In this document: positions 8,758-17,467 of the stretch, piece after piece
How positions within the stretch are numbered: the stretch's first letter is position 1
Layout: every line of letters begins with the position of its first letter
Assembly: GCA_016188895.1 (NCBI GenBank)
Contig: JACPGZ010000041.1
Location: forward strand, 1 to 42,400
From: Candidatus Pacearchaeota archaeon
GTDB taxonomy: Archaea; Nanobdellota; Nanobdellia; Pacearchaeales; GW2011-AR1
DNA length: 42,400 bases
Direction of reading: 5' to 3'
Program-made: the position numbers and the translations under genes
Notes under the pieces: model-generated
What the model was told of the DNA's origin: nothing
The model's input: the letters and a program-made list of their open reading frames with translations, nothing else
Database searches by the model: none

Positions 8758-10557
8758 ATGAGCCAAATATTAATAGTAAATGTCGGTGGTCAGTACTGCC
8801 ACCTAATAGCTCGCCGAATTCGTGAGCTGGGTGTACAGAGTCGAATCTGTACCTCAGAAACGCTCGAAAATGAACTTGCGGAGGTAAAGGGAATAATCAT
8901 CTCTGGTGGTCCCAGTAGTGTGTATGACCCAGATTCTCCAGTAGTGCCGCCCTCTGTTTTTAGCGCCAAAATCCCCATACTAGGCATTTGTTATGGACAT
9001 CAGTTATTAGCTCACAATTTGGGTGGAACGGTGCGACCAGGAAAGCTTCGAGAGTATGGGGAAACCTCACTCACGGTCATAGACAATGATTCCATACTTT
9101 GTGGAATTCGTAAAAATGAAATTGTGTGGATGAGTCATGGTGATGAGGTGGTGAAAGTGCCACCAGGTTTCCAGGTAATAGCTCGCACTGAAAATTGCCC
9201 CATCGCGGCTATGTCAAACACGGATCAAAAGTATTTTGGCCTGCAGTTTCATCCTGAAGTTTCCCACACTCTCTGTGGATCAATTGTGATTAAGAACTTT
9301 GTATTTAACATTTGTAAGTGCTCTAAAGACTGGGACATGGGGGGTGAGATCTTAAGATTAAAGGCAGATATTCAGAAACAGGTTGGTCAGCGAAAAGTGT
9401 TGTTTTTCGTTAGTGGAGGTGTGGACTCAACTGTAGCATTCTCATTGTGCGCTGAAGCTCTTGGACCGGAGCGGGTACTCGGAGTGTTCGTAGACACCGG
9501 CTTCATGAGAAAGGATGAGCGAGAGGAAATTGAGGCAACTTTTTTGGCCAAAGGATGGCACAATATTCATTATATTGATGCGTCGAAAACATTTTTAGAA
9601 GCTGTCAGTGGAATTGCCGACCCTGAAAAAAAACGGAAGCGCATTGGCAACAGCTTTCTCGACGTTCAGCGGAGTGTTATGAAACAACTAGGCTTGGGAT
9701 CAAGTGACTGGATGTTGGGACAAGGAACCATCTACCCAGATACAATTGAATCCGGAAAGGCAAAATTTGCATCCTTGATTAAAACCCACCACAACCGTGT
9801 TGAGCTTATTGATAATTTGATTCGCCAAGGTTTAGTTTTAGAACCACTTAAATCTCTCTATAAAGATGAAGTGCGAGACATTGGAAGAGCTCTTGGCTTA
9901 CCTGGGGACATGGTGAATAAACATCCATTTCCCGGGCCAGGGTTGTCTGTGCGCTGCTTGTGTTCTGAAGAAGAGACTCGTCCAAAGTCTGATCATGCTC
10001 TCTCGAGCATAGTAAGCCGTTATGGTCTAAAGGCTTGGCGATTACCACTATTTACTGTAGGTGTTCAGGGAGATTATCGAAGTTATCGGGAACTTGTACT
10101 CTTGTCTGAAGGTGTAGAACTACCAGTCTATAGTATGTTGGCCTCCCAGATAATTAATAAGGTCGCTCAAACTAATCGTGTTGTATTCATCCTTGCAAGA
10201 AAAAGCCCTCATTTAAATATTGAGAATGCAATTATTCGTCCCAATCGGTTCTTGACTATGGATAGACTTGACCTACTGCGTGAGGCAGATGATTTATGCA
10301 GGAAGTTTCTTGAAGCTGCTGATCTCTCAGGAGAAGTGTGGCAGTTTCCAGTAATTCTTCTGCCCCTTTCTTTGGAATCAGGCGAGACGATAGCCTTACG
10401 TCCCATATTATCCTCCGATGCCATGACAGCCAAGCATGCCGAACTACCCATGGATTTCCTTGCAGAACTTTCAAGGCGATTGTGCGAGATTAAAGGTATA
10501 GATCTTGTTCTTTACGATGTTACTAATAAACCGCCAGCAACGATAGAATGGGAATAA
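8758..10557 (+). CDS. guaA: GMP synthase (glutamine-hydrolysing), single-chain bacterial-type
   Basis: ILGICYGHQ and LQFHPEVSHT GATase motifs, SGGVDST PP-loop, C-terminal YDVTNKPPATIEWE. Confidence 0.92.
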   Translation: MSQILIVNVGGQYCHLIARRIRELGVQSRICTSETLENELAEVKGIIISGGPSSVYDPDSPVVPPSVFSAKIPILGICYGHQLLAHNLGGTVRPGKLREYGETSLTVIDNDSILCGIRKNEIVWMSHGDEVVKVPPGFQVIARTENCPIAAMSNTDQKYFGLQFHPEVSHTLCGSIVIKNFVFNICKCSKDWDMGGEILRLKADIQKQVGQRKVLFFVSGGVDSTVAFSLCAEALGPERVLGVFVDTGFMRKDEREEIEATFLAKGWHNIHYIDASKTFLEAVSGIADPEKKRKRIGNSFLDVQRSVMKQLGLGSSDWMLGQGTIYPDTIESGKAKFASLIKTHHNRVELIDNLIRQGLVLEPLKSLYKDEVRDIGRALGLPGDMVNKHPFPGPGLSVRCLCSEEETRPKSDHALSSIVSRYGLKAWRLPLFTVGVQGDYRSYRELVLLSEGVELPVYSMLASQIINKVAQTNRVVFILARKSPHLNIENAIIRPNRFLTMDRLDLLREADDLCRKFLEAADLSGEVWQFPVILLPLSLESGETIALRPILSSDAMTAKHAELPMDFLAELSRRLCEIKGIDLVLYDVTNKPPATIEWE

Positions 10558-10563
10558 TGGTTA

Positions 10564-10830
10564 ATGGACGAAACGAAATTGTCAGAGCTCAAATTGACAG
10601 TTGACAAGATTTGTAAAAGCTATAACGATACTATCAGTTATGAGTTATTGGAATCTTCAGCTTCAGTAGAATTGCATGGCGGCGTTCCTCATTTTTCATT
10701 GGAGGAAGATATAATTATAAATCTTCTTTTTCCATCAGGAGTTTCTATCGAAGAGTCTCAGTTAAGAGAGTTATCTCAAAAGCTATCTTCTCTTGAGAAT
10801 GTTACTCGTGTTACGCTTCAATTCGTATAA
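10564..10830 (+). CDS. Hypothetical protein, last gene of ImmA-GuaA operon
   Basis: 88 aa ORF, 6 nt after guaA. Confidence 0.6.
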   Translation: MDETKLSELKLTVDKICKSYNDTISYELLESSASVELHGGVPHFSLEEDIIINLLFPSGVSIEESQLRELSQKLSSLENVTRVTLQFV

Positions 10831-10935
10831 TTATAATTCAGCAAAATTAATTATTTTTTTGATATTTAATCCAGTTCAACCTTTTAAAACTGCACAGCAT
10901 GTGTCATGACCAAAAACGGGAGATATATCAGCTGT

Positions 10936-11241
10936 TCAGAAGGATGGCCCTGCCGGCGAGACTCCGTGCTTGTCAGCAATTTCCTTGATAGTCATGCTCT
11001 TATACATCTCACGGAGCTCTTCAGCAGCGATGTTGAACTTGCCTCTCTTTCCCCTTCTTCGCTTCCTAACAGCGCGGGCTCTTGCCGGAGGAGATACACG
11101 AGCACCTGTGAATTGCTGCAAAGCTCTGACCATATCTGAAAGCCTTCTGCAGGCCTCCATGTTGATCAGCCCGAAGTCAACCAAGGTCTGAAGAGCTTCT
11201 ACATCATTCTGCTCTGCCATGACAGAGTCCCCTGGTAACAT
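10936..11241 (-). CDS. Helix-turn-helix protein, apparently C-terminally truncated
   Basis: ELREMYKSMTIKEIADKHGVSPAG then early stop. Confidence 0.45.
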   Translation of the reverse strand: MLPGDSVMAEQNDVEALQTLVDFGLINMEACRRLSDMVRALQQFTGARVSPPARARAVRKRRRGKRGKFNIAAEELREMYKSMTIKEIADKHGVSPAGPSF

Positions 11242-11457
11242 TTACCAAACACTTCTCTTCTAAAAACTCAGATACTATAATCCTGACTTCTATTTTCGCA
11301 ATAGAAAAACTGAAAATATTTTAATAGTTAATCGGCTGGGAAGGGTTTCAGGAAGAGAGGAGTAGATATTGATCAGATAGAAAGATGGTAAATCCGCAAA
11401 ATACAATAAATAACAGAAGCCCCTGGATAATATTCAAAGGACATATTCTTGACTTTA

Positions 11458-11640
11458 TCAAGCACTGACCTGCTGTTGAGGAGGCGTAGTTCTGGGAGCT
11501 GGCATCAGTTCTGTAAAGAGAAAGCTACCTTCAGAGCTGTCACTGAATCTGACATCTGCTACCTGATTCTTCCGGAGGACTTTGATAATAGTTCCAGTCT
11601 TCTCTTCGCCCTTGACATTCACCCGAACCCAATCTCCCAT
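11458..11640 (-). CDS. Small hypothetical protein (possibly frameshifted with 11619-11837)
   Basis: MGDWVRVNVKGEEKTGTIIKVLRKNQVADVRF; SH3-like beta pattern. Confidence 0.35.
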   Translation of the reverse strand: MGDWVRVNVKGEEKTGTIIKVLRKNQVADVRFSDSSEGSFLFTELMPAPRTTPPQQQVSA

Positions 11641-12024
11641 TCTCCACTTGATGGTCTTTTCTTTTCTCCCCCGCCGGGGCTTTTCTTGGGGCGCTTCTTC
11701 TGTAGGAGTTTCCTTGGCTTCATGGGGCTCAGCTTCTTTGGTTTTCCTTCGCCAATTATATCTTTTGCAATATCATAATATTCTATATTTTTTGTCAATT
11801 TATAACGAACATTGCATGTCACCTGAGTTCGCCGCATCGTGTTGTTCGCCCAGCTGAACCAGTTAAATACGATTGCTAGAGAAGAGTCAATACTCTCAAA
11901 ATTGCTGGTTTAGATATTGAAAGTAATTTAGCATCATTAATAAAATCACAAAATATTTAAGGATGTCCAACTTGGTTTTAGTTATGAGAAGAAAATAATA
12001 TGTCCCCGTGTAACCGGAGCGGAA

Positions 12025-12693
12025 TTGTGCCAGATACTTAATTCTCGTAGCTATTGCTACCTTTTACGAAGCGCCGCGAATTTTGTTTCAGCTACTGGGT
12101 ACGAAGTAGCGTTTGAAGTAGCAAGAGATTTCAAAGGGAAATATTATTTAAGTGATCTAGCAACTGGTACTTCTGATCACGTATATATTTATAAAACGCA
12201 GCAAATCGCAGAGGATACATTCCGTGAAGGTAACATACCAGACGCTATTGTATTGATTAATCTTCACTTCCATCCCGGTGCTCACCCTTATCCAAAGCCA
12301 TCAGCGCAAGATTTACTCCACATCGAACATAGAACTCTTCTTGAATATCACCTCGATGATGTTAGACCGATTTGCGGCATATCTACTGTAGACAAATGTG
12401 ATATGGTTACAACACTATTCTTTCAGAAACGTCATGCGAAATTACGTCACCATTTTCCTGGAAGAAGTAAAGAACAATATCCATTACAAAGAGAGATCTA
12501 TGAATTATCGCAAATACCTCTTAGCTCCATGCAAGACACAGTCTCTGCTCTACGGGACTCTGGATTACTAGAAGCGCTCTGTGTAGAATTCAGGACCAAA
12601 GGTAGGACAAAATACTTCACAAACGTCCAGGAGAGCGATTTAGAGCGTTTCTCCTACGTGCCACGCCTCTCGATAAGAAGACATAACACATAA
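12025..12693 (+). CDS. JAMM/MPN+-like metalloprotease with C-terminal winged-helix-like region
   Basis: LHFHPGAHPYPKPSAQDL matches HxHP...PSxxD; C-term IYELSQIPLSSMQDTVSALRDSGLLE...RTKGRTKYF. Confidence 0.6.
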   Translation: MCQILNSRSYCYLLRSAANFVSATGYEVAFEVARDFKGKYYLSDLATGTSDHVYIYKTQQIAEDTFREGNIPDAIVLINLHFHPGAHPYPKPSAQDLLHIEHRTLLEYHLDDVRPICGISTVDKCDMVTTLFFQKRHAKLRHHFPGRSKEQYPLQREIYELSQIPLSSMQDTVSALRDSGLLEALCVEFRTKGRTKYFTNVQESDLERFSYVPRLSIRRHNT

Positions 12694-12799
12694 ATATTTC
12701 AGCAGTTACAAAAATCATTAAAATTTCTATGAAAATTTTTCCCCAAATCCGGTCCTAGAATGATGAAGCTCTTAAAAGAGCTATTTTTGGATTATCGTA

Positions 12800-13279
12800 A
12801 TGAAACTATCGCTACTAAGTGATTCAGAATTGATTAAAAGGTATAGGCGAACTGGCGATTGCAATTGTATCGAAGAATTGTACAAGAGATACAAGAAGCA
12901 GCATTATAATTATTTGCTCTTTACTCTAAAGGACGAGACAGCTGCCGAGGATATTCTTTCAGACGCATGGGGAAAAATATTAAGGTACCTTGCGAGGGAG
13001 GATTATCCTATTAAAAACTTTATGTCATGGTCTTTTTCTGTAATCAGGACCAAAGCTATAGATTTCTTTTCACGCCCACAATACGAAAGCTTAGACAATC
13101 CGAAATTTCAGTTTCTTCCCTCTAAGCAGCACTCGCCCGCCAAAGAGGTTGAAAACTGTGAGAGGAACACATCTATCAATGAAGCCGTCTCACAGTTACT
13201 CGAGCGTCTGCATCTTCCATACTCTTCTCCATCCTTTCAAAGAATTCATCCAAATCATCAAAAGATTCTACTCCCATGA
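12800..13279 (+). pseudogene. ECF-type sigma-70 family protein with region 2 only
   Basis: LSDSELIKRYRRTGDCNCIEELYKRYKKQHYNYLLFTLKDETAAEDILSDAWGKI...SWSFSVIRTKAIDFFSR; region 4 not recognisable. Confidence 0.65.
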
Positions 13280-13348
13280 AGTCAAGAGTGAAAACTCCTT
13301 TTTATACTTTTAACTGATTTGCAGGATAATTAGAATTGCGAGTCTTTC

Positions 13349-13717
13349 TTATTCTACAAATTCGACAATTGGGAGCTCTTCAAACTCTTTGTCACCTGTT
13401 AGAAATTTCATTCCATGACGCTTCGCATAAATATAGCCAATGCAATCAGCATATGAAAAATCTTGCTTTTTATTTTCCTTCCTGAATTTAATTGCCTCCT
13501 TAAGTGTGTCGTCATCAATCTCAGCCACCGCGTCCTTATATTCTTTAAAAACCTCGTCTGCTTGCTTCTCTCCAAGTTTATTCAGAACCACCCAATATAT
13601 CTCCGCTAAATTAAAGATTGTTATTGTTGCAGATTCGTCCTCATATTTTGCGTATCTTTGATTACCTTCAATGAGCTCAATTATTGAATATGTGTCGAAG
13701 AAGTAGCTTACTGCCAT
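13349..13717 (-). CDS. PIN domain toxin (VapC-like)
   Basis: YFFDTYSIIELIEG...YADCIGYIYAKRHGMKFLTGDKEFEEL. Confidence 0.85.
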   Translation of the reverse strand: MAVSYFFDTYSIIELIEGNQRYAKYEDESATITIFNLAEIYWVVLNKLGEKQADEVFKEYKDAVAEIDDDTLKEAIKFRKENKKQDFSYADCIGYIYAKRHGMKFLTGDKEFEELPIVEFVE

Positions 13718-13953
13718 TTTTCCCTATCACGATCACTTTCCCAACCTTTGCGTGCTTCATCCTTCAGCCTTTGCGTTGAAAACTTCTTTAGTTCAGGAAA
13801 TTTTCCAAATAGCACTCCTGCCTTTGGCTTTGATTTCATGATGATGATCAGTATTTCTTCATCTTCATGAATATTTTGATGTTCGGCAATCTCTTTTGGA
13901 ATTACAACTGCTATTGAGTTTCCCCACTTTCTTGTTATTGTTTTGACTTCCAT
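13708..13953 (-). CDS. AbrB-type antitoxin (VapB-like)
   Basis: TRKWGNSIAVVIPKEIAEHQNIHEDEEI. Confidence 0.85.
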   Translation of the reverse strand: MEVKTITRKWGNSIAVVIPKEIAEHQNIHEDEEILIIIMKSKPKAGVLFGKFPELKKFSTQRLKDEARKGWESDRDREKWQ

Positions 13954-14002
13954 GTATATAATGAGACGAAGTGATATTTAAACCTTTAGGTGATCATTTA
14001 AA

Positions 14003-14311
14003 TCACAATCCTAGTTCCTTCCTGATATTCTCCAGATACTTCTCCAAATCTTTGTAACCCTTTTTTCTATCCAAAAGACAGACCATGACTAACTTCCTCC
14101 CGAGAATAGCATATATCATTCTTGTTGCACTTCTTCCGATAGAAAGCCTCACACTAAAAACTCTTGAATATTTCCTTGAATGGACTTTTTTGTAACGAAA
14201 GGGATTTTGTTTAATCAACCGGATTTTATCGCTGATAATTCTTTTTGTTTTTTCATCAAGCCCTGATACTTGCTCACTGAAAAACTTCAAAGCAATAATT
14301 TTAAACTCCAT
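14003..14311 (-). CDS. RelE-like toxin
   Basis: LDEKTKRIISDKIRLIKQNPFRYKKVHSRKYSRVFSVRLSIGRSATRMIYAI. Confidence 0.7.
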   Translation of the reverse strand: MEFKIIALKFFSEQVSGLDEKTKRIISDKIRLIKQNPFRYKKVHSRKYSRVFSVRLSIGRSATRMIYAILGRKLVMVCLLDRKKGYKDLEKYLENIRKELGL

Positions 14312-14561
14312 TCAAAATCCCGTTGAGCTCTTCTTCAGAAACAACTTCTCCTCTTTTAATTGACAGCTCAACCAATTCGTCTATTAGCTCAATTTCTTTT
14401 TGGTTAAAACTTTCGTCATATTCCCCTTCTTCAAAAACCTTTTCCCTGATGCTCTCTGAAGCAAGTTCTTGGACATTTTTATAGCCATGGCTTTTGACAT
14501 AACGCTCTGCTGCTTCAATAAGATTCTTTGGCAATTTCAAATTAATCTGCTTTGTTTCCAT
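14301..14561 (-). CDS. RHH-type antitoxin partner
   Basis: METKQINLKLPKNLIEAAERYVKSHGYKNVQELASESIREKV; overlaps toxin start. Confidence 0.7.
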   Translation of the reverse strand: METKQINLKLPKNLIEAAERYVKSHGYKNVQELASESIREKVFEEGEYDESFNQKEIELIDELVELSIKRGEVVSEEELNGILNGV

Positions 14562-14816
14562 GATATCTATAGATAGCTTTAGATATTTAAATCTTTCGGT
14601 GAACAACTCATTTGCATTTCCATATCTGAGGTTCCATTTGGGGAAGTTTCACGTCTCAGAGTTGGCTTTAAAAATCACCCTATTGAATTATTCTTGAAGT
14701 CAGGTAAAATGATGGGTTTAGAAGATACCTTGTGAACAAGAGATTGGTTATAATGTAATGGTAAAGTCATAAGCAGTAAGAAGGACAAAGGACAACCATT
14801 AATTAGGAGCGATGAA

Positions 14817-15206
14817 ATGAAAAAAAGGATGATTGTCAAAATAACTATCATTTATGCTCTTGTAATTTGCACAACAGGCTGCCTCGGTGGCAAGTACACT
14901 TACAAGCCTCCTGACAGCTTACCTAAGATTAACAATTTCATTGAAATTGAGGAGCCAAAAGATTTAGTGTGGCAGAGACTTGTTGCTGGTTTAGGAAGAG
15001 AATATTTCGTAATTAATAATCTCGATAAAGAGTCTGGCTTTATCAATGTAAGTTATGGTGAAGATCCTGAACTTTTTATTGACTGCGGTGAGATATCGTC
15101 ATGGGTCAGTAACCTTAGAGGAAGGAGAGATTATGTGTTCCCTGCGTCTAGAGCAGCACAACAATTCGAGCAGAAGGCAAGGGTTGTGTCATATTATTTG
15201 CAATGA
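14817..15206 (+). CDS. Lipoprotein with bacterial-type lipobox
   Basis: MKKRMIVKITIIYALVICTTGCLGG. Confidence 0.55.
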   Translation: MKKRMIVKITIIYALVICTTGCLGGKYTYKPPDSLPKINNFIEIEEPKDLVWQRLVAGLGREYFVINNLDKESGFINVSYGEDPELFIDCGEISSWVSNLRGRRDYVFPASRAAQQFEQKARVVSYYLQ

Positions 15207-16060
15207 CAAACGAAAAAATTGATAATTTCGGAGGTCCAGGAGGAGTAATTGATATTTCCTCTCATAAAGATGTAATAGCCATTGGAAGATCTACAAACCT
15301 TGATGTTTGGGGTCATAGTGGTTTTGGGAAAGGAATGGCTTTTTTATCGCCGACAAATGCAGCCAAAGGAACTCCACTTGATGGATGTAATCCAGGAGAT
15401 CTGGCAGGTACTTTAGATATTACAACGACTGATCTCATGGGTGGTTCAGGATATAATAGCGGGCTTGGTGACCCTTGCTTCTGTAATGCACAGATTAATG
15501 AAAACAACAATGCTAATTATACAAATTGTTTTGGAGGAACATCTTCTGCTACACCGCTTTCTGCAGGAGTTGCAGCCCTAGTTCTTTCAATAAGCCCGAA
15601 TTTATCGGCAAAAGAAGTAAGAAAAATACTGATAGAGACAGCTGATAAAATTGATCGTGATCAGGCTAACTATCAACAAGATGATGTAGGACTTGAATAT
15701 AGTGCAACTCACGGATATGGAAGAATTAATGCTAAAAAGGCTGTTGAAAAAGCAATTGGGATTGCACCGGCATTGGTAGTGGCAAGAAAAGACGATGTAA
15801 AAAAGCAAGCTTTTAAGGAATCTGATATAGGGAGAAAAGGAGAATCAAAGGTTGCTGAAGTATTATTTGGAGTTCCAGTTGAGCAGCAGAAAATAACAAC
15901 AAAAAGACGTCAATATGACGTATTCGTCGCCTCAAATTTAAGGGCAGTAATTATAGATGAAAAAATTGGCAAAAATAAAATCCTTGAAAGATTAGGAAGC
16001 GAGTTAAAAAGTATTTCAGATAAGCCATGGCTTTCTGGTTTGGAGGTTAACCCCAGTTGA
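15203..16060 (+). CDS. Subtilisin-like (S8) peptidase fragment with extra C-terminal domain
   Basis: FGGTSSATPLSAGVAALVLSISPNLSAKEVRKILIETADKID...GYGRINAKKAVEKAI; upstream Asp/His motifs absent. Confidence 0.65.
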   Translation: MTNEKIDNFGGPGGVIDISSHKDVIAIGRSTNLDVWGHSGFGKGMAFLSPTNAAKGTPLDGCNPGDLAGTLDITTTDLMGGSGYNSGLGDPCFCNAQINENNNANYTNCFGGTSSATPLSAGVAALVLSISPNLSAKEVRKILIETADKIDRDQANYQQDDVGLEYSATHGYGRINAKKAVEKAIGIAPALVVARKDDVKKQAFKESDIGRKGESKVAEVLFGVPVEQQKITTKRRQYDVFVASNLRAVIIDEKIGKNKILERLGSELKSISDKPWLSGLEVNPS

Positions 16061-16118
16061 GAAAAGGTAAAAGATAATCATAGAATAAAAAGGTGAAAGG
16101 TTCAAAATGGAGTAAAAA

Positions 16119-16637
16119 ATGAATATTATTGCAACAATATTGGCTGCAGCGATAATTTTAACCATTCTATTTATTACAATCAACAAAAAAGCAATCGATA
16201 GCAATTCAGCCTTTTTAGTTTGGGCTGCAGTGGCATTGTATGCAATACCTTTTTTTTCCGAAATTACACTAGGCCCTGGAGGTGTTGAGTTAAAGAAAAA
16301 TATCGAAGATTTCAGAAAATCTATTAAAAACTTGGATGCAGTAGTGGAAGTTCAAGATAAGTTTACATTTTCTAGAATCAGAGGATTTCCTGATTTATTG
16401 GCCGGTGGACCTCAAGATAAAATTGATTTAAAAGAAAATGCACAAAAGATTATAGCTTGGCTTGGGAATGATTCAACAAAAAGGATGCTTTTACAGCAAT
16501 GGATGAAAGCAAATGATTTGGATATATCAATAACAGCCTTTATTTATGCAGATTCGTTCGAAAATGATAGAGAGAAAGCAATCAAGGAACTTGGCATACA
16601 AAATATGTTGAATGAAAAAAACAAGATTGAGAACTGA
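16119..16637 (+). CDS. Membrane-anchored hypothetical protein
   Basis: Two N-terminal TM segments, soluble helical C-terminus. Confidence 0.55.
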   Translation: MNIIATILAAAIILTILFITINKKAIDSNSAFLVWAAVALYAIPFFSEITLGPGGVELKKNIEDFRKSIKNLDAVVEVQDKFTFSRIRGFPDLLAGGPQDKIDLKENAQKIIAWLGNDSTKRMLLQQWMKANDLDISITAFIYADSFENDREKAIKELGIQNMLNEKNKIEN

Positions 16638-16750
16638 GAGAGAAAGAAACCATTACAGATATGAAAGTAACCTATCTCTAAGAATTAGTATTGTGTTTAT
16701 AATTAAACGATTAATTATAATTGTAATCTTTTCAGATAAGGAAGTATGTA

Positions 16751-17140
16751 ATGATTAAAATATACCTCATTGTGATCGGAGCTTTACTAGTTTCTGGTTG
16801 TGCACACACTCACTATTATGCAGATAAGGAGGGCAATAAAGAGCTTGCTGGACTTCCAATTATTTGGATAGACAAAGAAGGCAATCGTCAAGAGGCATAC
16901 GTAAGCACTTGCAGCGGATTTGGAACAGCAAGTTTTGAACTTGAAAGAACTTCAGATGGGGGTTTCACAAAGTTTTCGAACAATCTGGATAGTACAGCTG
17001 CAGCGCAGATAGCAGGAAGTATTTTAGATAAGGCTTTTGAGGCCGGGAAGACTGCTGCAAGAGCAGAAATGAGAGAAAAGGCTTTACGCAATCCAGATCC
17101 AGAACGAAGAAGGGCAATTTTAGAAAGCCTGGATTTATGA
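16751..17140 (+). CDS. Lipoprotein with bacterial-type lipobox
   Basis: MIKIYLIVIGALLVSGCAHTH. Confidence 0.6.
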   Translation: MIKIYLIVIGALLVSGCAHTHYYADKEGNKELAGLPIIWIDKEGNRQEAYVSTCSGFGTASFELERTSDGGFTKFSNNLDSTAAAQIAGSILDKAFEAGKTAARAEMREKALRNPDPERRRAILESLDL

Positions 17141-17296
17141 TAGATTCTCTATAATGAAATTTATATCTTGGCTTTCATCCAAAAAAAAGCAATAGTTGAT
17201 AAATTCTTTTTCCATTTCCAAGATCTCCACTACCACAGCCCTCACGCTCGCTGCGTCCGTTTCGTTCTGTGGGACATGCGTTGAAAAGCATAAAAA

Positions 17297-17416
17297 TCAC
17301 TTGTTAATTCCAACAACTTTCCCTTCTTTAACCAGCACCGCCTCAATCCTCCTCTCGATCTCCTCTATTCTCTCAATTATCTCCTGAAGAGCTTTCTTAA
17401 CCTCTCGGCGTTTCAT
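17297..17416 (-). CDS. Small coiled-coil protein downstream of integrase
   Basis: MKRREVKKALQEIIERIEEIERRIEAVLVKEGKVVGINK (39 aa). Confidence 0.45.
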   Translation of the reverse strand: MKRREVKKALQEIIERIEEIERRIEAVLVKEGKVVGINK

Positions 17417-17467
17417 GATGCTTCTGCGGAATGAAATAATAAATAGTTTGAACTGAATTACTTTGCT

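Noticed and set aside
8790-10474. Minus-strand ORFs (8790-8987, 9848-10048, 10209-10451, 10256-10474) inside guaA
   Set aside because: Shadow ORFs antisense to a clearly conserved gene.
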